64,000 nt of DNA, taken from contig KE159599.1 of the NCBI GenBank assembly GCA_000403275.2, positions 707,391-771,390 of the forward strand, given 5' to 3'. Shown piece by piece: positions 44,255 through 52,349 of this stretch. Source of the DNA: Lachnospiraceae bacterium 28-4. Lineage in GTDB: Bacteria > Bacillota > Clostridia > Lachnospirales > Lachnospiraceae. A model generated the notes under the pieces. That model saw nothing but the letters and a program-made list of their open reading frames with translations. It was not told the origin of the DNA and ran no database searches. Each line of letters starts with the position of its first letter. Within the stretch, counting starts at the first letter, position 1. A program made the position numbers and the translations under genes.

Positions 44255-46726
44255 TTACTTTATTTCTATCTCCTCAAAATTCCAAAATTCATTATTCCCG
44301 TTTGTTGTCTTTAAATAGTACATAACCGTATAGGTTCCTGGTTCTATGAATTCATACTCTATCTCTGCTTCGTTTTCTGTTTGCAGACTCTCATAATACG
44401 CACCATTTCTATAAATATACCAACGAACCCTGTACTTCCATGCATATTCAAAGTTTACTTTAAATCGGAATATATTATCATTCATTTTATCGTATTCATG
44501 GCCTAAATATACCAAATTGAACCCGGCAGCATCTTTTAATTCGTATGTCTTTGCTTTTTCATCATATAGAATTTCTGCTACTATATTTGAGCAACGATAT
44601 CTTCCATTTTTGCTTTTAGTGTATGCCTTAATCAAATAATCACCCTCTGTTTCAAAAGTATATTCAAAATCCGGGGCCAAATCATACTCTGTTCTTATAA
44701 CCGGAGTTGCTGTTTTCTTATCAATAACATACCATGCATATGAGTTGCCTTCATTTAAATTAGTAAACACAAATGTATGATCGGCCTTTTTTTGGCACGT
44801 AATTGCAGATATATCAACTCTTTCTCTCTCATGCAATTTTATCGTATAACTTTCCTCTGACGGCTTAAAGACTGTAAATTCTCTACCTTCCTCGTCAAAT
44901 TTTATATCTGAAATCCCTTCAATATTCCCATTTTTATCCTCTATGGTAATCAATGTTATGATATCAACATTTTTTCCCCTCACATCATATTTTAACGTAT
45001 CAATGGTATCCAAATGATTCATTTCCCTTGATATATAGCCAAATTTTTCTTTTTCTTTATCTCCATGTATCAATATATTATTGCCATCGTCCAAAAGCTG
45101 CTGCACTCTGACAAAATATTCTTCTCCATCCATATCTATAGCAAAAAGCACTTCACTATTTGTTTCTTCGACCACTTTCATTTTTTCCGACGCATGTAAC
45201 AGCTGAGAATAAAGGTGTTCGGAACTCGATTTCATATTATCATATATAATAATAGCATCCCCTAAATTATAAAAATGTCGATCAAAAGAAACCCCATGAT
45301 ACATTTCATTAAACCCAGACACATAATCATAATTTTCATTTTGCTCATAATCATATATTCCCACTTTATCGCTATTTTCTACTGTTGGAGAATACGTTTT
45401 ACCATCAACAATTACTGTATTATGCGCATTTGATGATATAAAATAATCTCTGTAAAAATTGCCGGCCATATAATTATACCACCCTGGATCTACAAATATA
45501 TCAAATCCTTTCGAATATAACATAAATGAATTATCATCGGCATGCTTATGTGTGTTGAATACATATCCCGATTTAAACATCATCCAGGTTGACGATTTTG
45601 CATCTTCCTGATCCCAATTATTACGACTAATATAATATCCAGACATAGGGTATACCTTGCTTTTTTCTTCAGGTTTTGTTCCTTCCGTACCCAATGAGGC
45701 AGCATATATTAAATGTTCATTGCCCAATGAGTTGATAGTATCCAGTGAGCAATTAGCGTCACCAATCTCTGCTAATACCCCATCCGGCTTCATTATATAT
45801 GTCATAAATTCTCCGGCTTTTTTTATGTCCTCATACAATGTAGCACTAAGTTCATCACCGACCGTATCCAGAAATTCAGCCACTACTCTAAACAAGTCCA
45901 TAACACCTAGCTGATATGCCGGAGAGTTCTCTACATGAACCATTTCTTGTGTAAAAGCAAACTCCTTCTGTTCTAACAGTCTTTTTTCCGCAATGGAAAT
46001 CCATTCGTCTTTGTTTTCGTCATTTAAAAAAAAAGCACAATATAGCAATGCCTGATCCTGAAAAATTCCATGATTATGATTACTTGTATAATTTACCTCC
46101 TGTGCTAAAAAATCAGCATGTTCTTTTATCAAATTATAAATCCATTCTCTTTCTTCAGAAGAAAAAAAATCTTTGTCTGCTTTTTCTGCAGTTAATACCA
46201 GATAAATTATATTATCTGCACGCAATGCCGTTCCATGGTCATACCAAACAAATGAATTATTTGCCGCTAATTCACTCATTCTATATTTGTCCCATTCTTC
46301 CAAAAACTTTTTTCCCATATCCAAATATTCTTTTTTATTTGTTATTTCATACGCTTTTGACAAATACATAATTGGATTCAAAGATTGAAGATATAATTGG
46401 TACGTGTTTGGAGAATCAGAAAAAGCCACATTCCAATCAAAATCATCAAAACTATATGGCCGACTGTCCATGGTATCCAAAACAGTCAATTCACCATTCA
46501 ATAGTCCTTCTGCAATATCCACAACATACTCATCTTTGGGAAATTGAAAACTATAATTATATTGTTCCCGATCCAACCCCCACTTTTCAGTATTTTCAGT
46601 ATATTCTTCCTCATTCACCCCCGATTGTTCCTCAACAGGTAATTGATTAATATAATTAACGCCTACTAATAAACATAAAAAAAAAGCAAGAAATCCTAAA
46701 GCAACTTTTTTCTTTTTACTTGTCAT
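44255..46726 (-). CDS. membrane-anchored heparinase II/III-family protein
   Basis: 823 residues. An N-terminal signal anchor (VALGFLAFFLCLLVGVNYI) is followed by an alpha/alpha toroid with NHNHGIFQDQALLYCAFFL and a beta-sandwich heparinase II/III segment (HKHADDNSFMLYSKGFDIFVDPGWYNYMAG, SSNAHNTVIVDGKTY) that has the expected His and Tyr residues. Two Ig-like domains make up the last ~170 residues (each with WYI/WYV near its start and a Gly-Tyr/Thr-Tyr strand). It acts outside the membrane, presumably as a lyase that trims or releases uronic-acid-containing polysaccharide. WecB/WecC would supply ManNAcA. It has its own promoter at 46859-46894. Confidence 0.85.
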   Translation of the reverse strand: MTSKKKKVALGFLAFFLCLLVGVNYINQLPVEEQSGVNEEEYTENTEKWGLDREQYNYSFQFPKDEYVVDIAEGLLNGELTVLDTMDSRPYSFDDFDWNVAFSDSPNTYQLYLQSLNPIMYLSKAYEITNKKEYLDMGKKFLEEWDKYRMSELAANNSFVWYDHGTALRADNIIYLVLTAEKADKDFFSSEEREWIYNLIKEHADFLAQEVNYTSNHNHGIFQDQALLYCAFFLNDENKDEWISIAEKRLLEQKEFAFTQEMVHVENSPAYQLGVMDLFRVVAEFLDTVGDELSATLYEDIKKAGEFMTYIMKPDGVLAEIGDANCSLDTINSLGNEHLIYAASLGTEGTKPEEKSKVYPMSGYYISRNNWDQEDAKSSTWMMFKSGYVFNTHKHADDNSFMLYSKGFDIFVDPGWYNYMAGNFYRDYFISSNAHNTVIVDGKTYSPTVENSDKVGIYDYEQNENYDYVSGFNEMYHGVSFDRHFYNLGDAIIIYDNMKSSSEHLYSQLLHASEKMKVVEETNSEVLFAIDMDGEEYFVRVQQLLDDGNNILIHGDKEKEKFGYISREMNHLDTIDTLKYDVRGKNVDIITLITIEDKNGNIEGISDIKFDEEGREFTVFKPSEESYTIKLHERERVDISAITCQKKADHTFVFTNLNEGNSYAWYVIDKKTATPVIRTEYDLAPDFEYTFETEGDYLIKAYTKSKNGRYRCSNIVAEILYDEKAKTYELKDAAGFNLVYLGHEYDKMNDNIFRFKVNFEYAWKYRVRWYIYRNGAYYESLQTENEAEIEYEFIEPGTYTVMYYLKTTNGNNEFWNFEEIEIK

Positions 46727-46858
46727 ACCTTTTTACTATGATGTTTTAGAAGCAAAAACAACATATTCCTTTCATTTTTCTTATTCTGTACTCTTAATCA
46801 TTTAAATAGTGTAACTCTTTGGTTTTTGTCATATACCGCACATTCGGAAAATGTTTTA

Positions 46859-47024
46859 TTTTTTAAGTATAATATAGTCAAGTATTTTTTTCAACATTTT
46901 ATTTACAATTTATAATTTTGTACATAATTCTGGAATTGTATGCGTGAATATGACATATCTTTATCCATTTTATTCAATTAAATAAATATTGAAAAAAATA
47001 CTTGACTATATTATACTTAAAAAA
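46859..47024. promoter_or_regulatory. pair of identical, outward-facing promoters within a 36-bp inverted repeat
   Basis: The two 36-bp arms (46859-46894 and 46989-47024) are exact inverted copies. Each contains TTGAAA, a 17-base spacer and TATACT. One points left to the heparinase-fold gene and the other right to the glycosyltransferase gene at 47062. Between them are 94 bp of AT-rich DNA. The identity extends through spacer and flanks, far more than the promoter elements need, so a shared regulator or an inversion event is likely. Confidence 0.8.
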
Positions 47025-47061
47025 TGAAATGATTCTTATAGCAGAAGAAAAGGAAGCATGC

Positions 47062-48654
47062 ATGATGAAACCATCAAAAAGCTATTTTTCCAGAACCATA
47101 CTTATATTATGGTGCCTTTTTATTATTTTTATTTTTTTACGATTACGTGAAAACTTCGTACACGTATTTATTCAAAAGGATCGCCATATACGCCTGGTTG
47201 AGATAACTGTAATGTTAGCAATTATAAGCGAAGCACTTCTTTTCAAAAAATTCTTTCATAAATGGTGCGACAAACGGAAAGGAATTTTTCTTTTCATCAT
47301 AGCATTTGTGGTCAGGCTGTTTTTTTTACAATTTTCAGAGTATGTTCCTTCTGGTGATTTTGCCAATTATTTTTATGGTGCATGCCAGTTTTCGGAAGGC
47401 GGATTAAAGGCGGGTGCCTATAAAGGCTTATGGGCCTATGGAATTCCCTCTTTTGGTGGTCAGGCTATTATTAATGGATTGCTTTTAAGAGTGTTATCAC
47501 CAACCCTCTTAGGAATGCAGATATTAAACAGCATCTACACTTCAGGAATCTGCTTGCTGATATACTTACTTGGCAAAGGCATCAATGAAAAATCCGCTAT
47601 TATTGGTTCTATTCTTTACACCTTTTACCCCGCCAATATATTAGCAACCCAAATTACAAGCAATCACCATGGCGCTACCTTTTTTATGTTACTTAGCATT
47701 TACTTATTTTCATTGGAAATAAAAAATAAAAAGTTAAGCAGCAGACTAATATTATTAGTTGCATGCGCTATATGTCTAGTAATCAGCAATTATTATCATC
47801 CATCTACTATTTTAACCATATGTGCCTTTCTAGCGTATATGATTATGTATGAACTGGATATGTTGATCCGATCCCCCAAAACCTTTCTAAGTACATTAGG
47901 GAGTGAAATTAAACGGGCAGAAGGAATATTCGTATCAGTCTTTATTGTTTTATTAATGTATTTCATTCTTTACAAAAGTTCTCTGGCAGCTATAACACAA
48001 AGTGGTTATATAGACAGTAAAAAACTAACTCCTATATCAAAAATTGTTGTGGGATTTAATTTTGAATTTGGAGGAGCATACAATGGAGAGGATGGAATTA
48101 TTATCAAATCTGTACCGGAAGAAGAGCAAACAGCGTTATGCATTAATTTAATCAGGGAACGTTTATCAGAACATAGTATTCGTGAAATATTAGGATTAAT
48201 GATAAGAAAAACAGAGCGTGCATGGTTTGATACGGATAATTATTTTTTTTCAGCTTACCAAGGCGGAAAGCAAACAGAGTTAGCCGAAAAAATTGAGGCC
48301 GCAACGGATCCTGTATTAAAAATATCATATGAAAAACAATTAAATGACCTTAAATATAATTTAACAGATATCTATGTAACGGATGTTGTATTTATATATT
48401 CCATATGGCTTTTAGCAATAGCCGGAATGTTTGTAATTGCTTTTCAATATCAGCAAAATCATATTTTGTATCTGCTTATGTATATTCCTTTGGGCTGGAT
48501 GGCTTTTATCATGATCACCGAAATGCAGCCAAGATACAGATATCAAGGTATGACAGTAGTGATTCTCATGGCAGGATTTGGCCTACAAGCTATACGAGAA
48601 AAAATAAACAAATTGCCAATAAGAAACAGAGAGGATAAAAATGGAAAATTTTGA
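47062..48654 (+). CDS. GT-C-fold membrane glycosyltransferase (GT39/ArnT-like)
   Basis: About 530 residues with around 11 membrane segments. An acidic motif lies after the first spans (SEYVPSGDFANYFYGACQF), as in lipid-phosphosugar-dependent GT-C enzymes, then AIINGLLLRVLSPTLLGMQILN and SAIIGSILYTFYPANILATQI. I chose ATG 47062 (MMKPSKSYF), with AAAAGGAAG upstream. The frame is open from 47002 but that lies inside the promoter. It would transfer a sugar from an undecaprenyl-phosphate donor on the outer face of the membrane. Confidence 0.8.
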   Translation: MMKPSKSYFSRTILILWCLFIIFIFLRLRENFVHVFIQKDRHIRLVEITVMLAIISEALLFKKFFHKWCDKRKGIFLFIIAFVVRLFFLQFSEYVPSGDFANYFYGACQFSEGGLKAGAYKGLWAYGIPSFGGQAIINGLLLRVLSPTLLGMQILNSIYTSGICLLIYLLGKGINEKSAIIGSILYTFYPANILATQITSNHHGATFFMLLSIYLFSLEIKNKKLSSRLILLVACAICLVISNYYHPSTILTICAFLAYMIMYELDMLIRSPKTFLSTLGSEIKRAEGIFVSVFIVLLMYFILYKSSLAAITQSGYIDSKKLTPISKIVVGFNFEFGGAYNGEDGIIIKSVPEEEQTALCINLIRERLSEHSIREILGLMIRKTERAWFDTDNYFFSAYQGGKQTELAEKIEAATDPVLKISYEKQLNDLKYNLTDIYVTDVVFIYSIWLLAIAGMFVIAFQYQQNHILYLLMYIPLGWMAFIMITEMQPRYRYQGMTVVILMAGFGLQAIREKINKLPIRNREDKNGKF

Positions 48655-49063
48655 AGGATACAAACTCGATTTTGAGCAGAAAGGGGACACCCGAGGTCAT
48701 TTGGTAGTTGTCGAAGGTATGAAAGATATCCCATTTGACATAAAAAGAATTTTCTATATATATGGTTCCAGTCCAACGGTAATTCGCGGGCAACACGCTA
48801 ATCGCAAAACGGAATTCGTTCTGATTAATGTTTCCGGCCAAAGCAAAGTAAGAGTAAAAGATGGCAAAGGGAATGAGACCGTTTTCGTTTTAAACAGACC
48901 TCATACCGGGATTTATCTTCCTAAAATGGTATGGAAAGATATGTATGATTTTAGCGTTGATTCTGTTTTACTCTGCCTGGCCAGTGAACATTACGATGCA
49001 GCCGAGTATATTAGAGACTATCAGGAATTCGTTAAAATAGTGGCACAACAACAGGAAATTTAG
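48641..49063 (+). CDS. dTDP-6-deoxy-hexos-4-ulose 3,4-ketoisomerase (QdtA/FdtA, cupin)
   Basis: 140-residue WxcM-like cupin: FEQKGDTRGHLVVVEG, IKRIFYIYGSS, RGQHANRKTEFVLINVSG with the active-site His in GQHA, VLNRPHTGIYLPKMVWKDMYDFS. This matches FdtA/QdtA in length and motifs. It moves the keto group from C4 to C3 of dTDP-4-oxo-6-deoxyglucose, giving the substrate for the DegT aminotransferase at 39865. The start overlaps the upstream gene by 14 bases. The rmlA/rmlB genes needed for its substrate are not in the window. Confidence 0.9.
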   Translation: MENFEGYKLDFEQKGDTRGHLVVVEGMKDIPFDIKRIFYIYGSSPTVIRGQHANRKTEFVLINVSGQSKVRVKDGKGNETVFVLNRPHTGIYLPKMVWKDMYDFSVDSVLLCLASEHYDAAEYIRDYQEFVKIVAQQQEI

Positions 49064-49078
49064 ATCGAGGTCGCATAA

Positions 49079-49606
49079 TTGAAAAAAAAAGTCTTTGCTA
49101 AAATAGATGAAGCAGTATATAAATTCTTATTGAATAATGTTAACATTATGCCTATGCGTTTTATTAAATATATCGCATTCTTTTATACTGATGCAAGGGT
49201 CAGAAAAGTATACTTAAGAAAGCTCGGGGTAAAGATGGGGAAAAACACTTATGGAAACCTTGGACTTCGAATTGTATCAGATGATTATAACACAAGAGTT
49301 ATAATTGGCAATAATGTTTCCATTGCCCCCAATGTAACTTTTATAGTCTGTTCTTCTGCAAATAACGGGGAAAAAATCAACAAAATATCATATGTAAAAA
49401 AACATTTATGGAAAAAAGATAAAATAATTATTGCTGATGATGTGTGGATCGGAGCCAATGTAACAATATTGCCAGGAGTAAATATCGGTGAATGTTCAGT
49501 TATCGGTGCCGGGAGTGTTGTAACAAAAGATGTGGAACCTTATACGATAGTTGCCGGGAATCCTGCAAAAGTATTGAAACATTTTCTTCACAATGCAAAT
49601 ATTTAG
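49079..49606 (+). CDS. left-handed beta-helix acetyltransferase (hexapeptide repeats)
   Basis: 175 residues. An N-terminal helical part is followed by hexapeptide repeats ([68 protein letters not shown]), the maltose/galactoside O-acetyltransferase type. TTG at 49079 has GAGG eight bases upstream. It lies directly behind the ketoisomerase gene, so it could N-acetylate the 3-amino sugar (FdtC/QdtC role) or O-acetylate another residue. Confidence 0.85.
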   Translation: MKKKVFAKIDEAVYKFLLNNVNIMPMRFIKYIAFFYTDARVRKVYLRKLGVKMGKNTYGNLGLRIVSDDYNTRVIIGNNVSIAPNVTFIVCSSANNGEKINKISYVKKHLWKKDKIIIADDVWIGANVTILPGVNIGECSVIGAGSVVTKDVEPYTIVAGNPAKVLKHFLHNANI

Positions 49607-49627
49607 AAAAGGATTAACAGATAAATT

Positions 49628-50691
49628 ATGAAAAACGTCGACTTGACAGACAACCGAATAAAATGGATTGATTGCGCTAAGGCTGTTGCAATAATCGCGG
49701 TAGTACTTGATCACTGCAACGGTCTGCTTTATACTAATGCTCTTATCGCACAATCATCTTATTTTTCAGTAAGCCTGTTTGTTCTTCTATCAGGTATGTC
49801 TGCCAACCTTTCTTCTTCAAATAGAAAAAAAACATATGCCTATCAATTAAAAAAAGTAGGATTGCTATATGCACAATATGCATTGGCAACTTTTATACTT
49901 TTAATTTTTTATACACATATGTTTGATTTAAAAACATATATTTTACATTTATTAAATTTTTCTATTCAGGGACCGTATTATTTTCTTGTATTCTTTTTTC
50001 AGTTAATGCTAATATCTCCTATATTATTATCTTGGCATAAAATCTGCAATAGTCAAAAGTGGAACGGTATATGGCATATTGCTACCATACTATTTCTTTG
50101 CTTTTGTAGTTCGCTTTTTATACGATTTACATACATATTGCCTGTACATGGGGGAGGAAAATATTTATTTGGCGGAACATATATTATTCTTTACTATTTA
50201 GGAATTTTATTTGCCGATGCGCGCATCTTTAAGACCCTCTACCCCCCCCCAGGCACCGTATCCTTATTTTAATTATTTCTTCAATCCTTTATGTAACATG
50301 GTTATTAATGGGGGCAAATGGAAGTCTTCCATTTGATCAATGGCTTATGCCGTATTATGGAAATGGATTTAACCCTCCAAGCATTCGTTTTATAGTTTTT
50401 TCAATCATTACGTTGTTTGTATTATATTCTCTTTTTTCATTGCTGGAAGAAAACACTTGGGAAATCATCCAACAAGTCGTTGACTTATTTTCTTTTATTG
50501 GAAAACATACATTGTATGTCTTCATGTATCATTTATTTGTTAAAGATATGATTCTAAAATATTTTTCGGCTGTGCTTGTCAACAAATGGGCAATGCGAAT
50601 ATGCATATTCGTTCCAATGATTGTAGCTCCCGTAATTACCGTATACTTAGTAAAGAGAATACGGCATATTTTAATCCCCAAAGAAGGATAG
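49628..50691 (+). pseudogene. acyltransferase-3 family membrane O-acyltransferase, switched off at a C9 tract
   Basis: The first frame (49628-50272) has the acyltransferase-3 start (RIKWIDCAKAVAIIAVVLDHC, SLFVLLSGMSANL) and several membrane spans, then runs through nine C at 50242-50250 into an early stop. With one more C the frame continues RHRILILIISSILYVTWLLMG and joins the downstream frame (QWLMPYYGNGFNPPS, FSFIGKHTLYVFMYHLFV), giving a 354-residue protein of normal family length. The rest is undamaged, so this looks like a phase-variable gene in its OFF state and not a decaying one. It would O-acylate the surface glycan. Confidence 0.85.
50242..50250. repeat. C9 mononucleotide tract inside the acyltransferase gene
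   Basis: Nine C. Ten or seven C would restore the full-length reading frame. Confidence 0.95.
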
Positions 50692-51471
50692 CTATAATAA
50701 ACTTGAATCTACGATTTCCCCAACCCGCTTCGCAACATCCAAATAATACTCTTCTTGGTAATGCATCGTCGCTAGCCCCCACTTATTTTTTTCATCTGCA
50801 TAATACAAATCAGCCACATTAATGACATGCGGATTGATGAGTTTTTTTTCCAGCTCATCGTACATATCATTTAATAACTCATTTGTTTTCTTATTATCTT
50901 CCAAATATGGCTTTGAAAACTTCTGTAAGTTGCCCTGCTTATCCAAATACTCATCCTTTATCGTAGCACGGTGGATAATGATGCTGTCTGCCCCATATAT
51001 CTTTTCTAATTCTTCTGCAAACATGGCAACCTTATGGCGTAATTGAAATACCACATTTTTATTAAACCACTTTCTCTTATCCAATACACTATATTTTTTT
51101 CCTGTAAGATATTCGCTCATCATTAATTCTGCCGAATACGTAAGATATGTATTCCTGAATTTAATCGTATGAAATCTTTCATCTATAAAATCTATAACTA
51201 TAAAGTCCCCTTTGCTAGTTTTCAATTTCTCAAAAGTAGTTTTTTCAAGATCATTCTTTAACATTCTCTTCTGAAAGCTGGAATTCAATCTATCGATCTC
51301 CCTTTCTTCATAAGTCACAGGAGACGCAAAAATTGTCGTAATAGATTGCCTAGCGATATATTCCCCCACTTTTACACTGCTATTCATTCCATAATTAAAA
51401 ATATCCCGTGTTACACAGCTGCCAAAAATATCGATTTTCTTTATGTAATCACTGTTATCTCCCTCTCTCAC
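50692..51471 (-). CDS. DUF6270-family protein (copy 2)
   Basis: About 259 residues: IDIFGSCVTRDIF near the start, YIARQSITTI, ERFHTIKFRNTYLT, and a His-rich end (GLATMHYQEEYYLDVA). Close paralogue of the next gene. The true start is uncertain. No ATG with a ribosome binding site lies in frame after the upstream gene's stop, and I give GTG 51471 as the first plausible codon. A 61-codon upstream extension overlaps the neighbouring gene in another frame and is likely noise. DUF6270 proteins occur in polysaccharide loci with unknown function; the GSCxxR start is reminiscent of SGNH-type esterases. Confidence 0.65.
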   Translation of the reverse strand: MREGDNSDYIKKIDIFGSCVTRDIFNYGMNSSVKVGEYIARQSITTIFASPVTYEEREIDRLNSSFQKRMLKNDLEKTTFEKLKTSKGDFIVIDFIDERFHTIKFRNTYLTYSAELMMSEYLTGKKYSVLDKRKWFNKNVVFQLRHKVAMFAEELEKIYGADSIIIHRATIKDEYLDKQGNLQKFSKPYLEDNKKTNELLNDMYDELEKKLINPHVINVADLYYADEKNKWGLATMHYQEEYYLDVAKRVGEIVDSSLL

Positions 51472-51521
51472 TTCTCCAAAATATCCATCCTCTCTTTTAT
51501 AGAACTGCCTTAAACTACTTG

Positions 51522-52349
51522 TTACTTCCTCCTTTTTATATGTCGGAGCTGATTTATACTTTTTTGAATTATATTTCTTCCAACTATTTTTTCTATTTCT
51601 TTCACTACATCCTGGTAATATTCTTGTTGAAAATGCATTGTTGATAATCCCCATTTATGATTTTCATCCGCCAGATAGTTCTGTGATATATTTATCACCC
51701 CCCCCATTTCTAAAATTTCACAATTTAACCAATCATACATTTTATCCAATAAATAATTCACTCTTTTATTATTTTCGATATAATTTGGCGCAAATTTATG
51801 AATTTCTCCATCCTTTCCCCGATAGTTATCTACCATCTTGGCCATATGGATAATAATATGGGATCGCTTATATATGGAACAAAGTGTTTCCGCCAATTTA
51901 GCAACTCTTGGCTTTAGCTCCTCATCCATTGTATGTTCCTTCCATCTTATGGGATTGACCTCTTGAAAATCCTTTCCACTCAAATATCCACTTGCCATGA
52001 GTTCATTAGACATAGTCAGATAAACATTTGATATCTTTGCTGTCCTGAACCGCTCATCAATAAAATCCACAATAATATAATCACTTTTACTACGTTCCAG
52101 TCTCTCAAAAGTTGTTTTTCGCAAGTCATTCAAAACCATTGCCTTCTGAAAGTTTGAAGTTAATGCGGAAATTTCATTCACTTCCACCGACAGCGGTTCT
52201 GATAATAATGATAGTACCGATTGCCTCGCAATATACTCTTTGCATTCAAAACACACTGCCTCCGGCATCGTAAATAAATCCCGGGATACACAACTTCCAA
52301 AAATATCAAATGTTCTTTTTTTATTCCGCATGCTATCGAACATCCCCAT
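51522..52349 (-). CDS. DUF6270-family protein (copy 1), with a G8 tract
   Basis: 275 residues: FDIFGSCVSRDLF, EYIARQSVLSLL, DYIIVDFIDERFRTA, HIIIHMAKMVDNY, GLSTMHFQQEYY. Paralogous over the full length to the downstream gene. The glycine pair in LEMGGVINIS is coded by eight G (51698-51705). In the present length the frame is intact, while nine G would stop it about a dozen codons later. It overlaps the end of the large glycosyltransferase gene by 17 bases (translational coupling). Confidence 0.75.
   Translation of the reverse strand: MGMFDSMRNKKRTFDIFGSCVSRDLFTMPEAVCFECKEYIARQSVLSLLSEPLSVEVNEISALTSNFQKAMVLNDLRKTTFERLERSKSDYIIVDFIDERFRTAKISNVYLTMSNELMASGYLSGKDFQEVNPIRWKEHTMDEELKPRVAKLAETLCSIYKRSHIIIHMAKMVDNYRGKDGEIHKFAPNYIENNKRVNYLLDKMYDWLNCEILEMGGVINISQNYLADENHKWGLSTMHFQQEYYQDVVKEIEKIVGRNIIQKSINQLRHIKRRK
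51698..51705. repeat. C8 mononucleotide tract in the DUF6270 gene
   Basis: Eight C on the plus strand; the host gene is in frame at this length. Confidence 0.9.

Noticed and set aside
51472-51654. N-terminal extension of the second DUF6270 gene
   Set aside because: It overlaps the upstream gene in another frame, has a basic, low-similarity sequence and no ribosome binding site.
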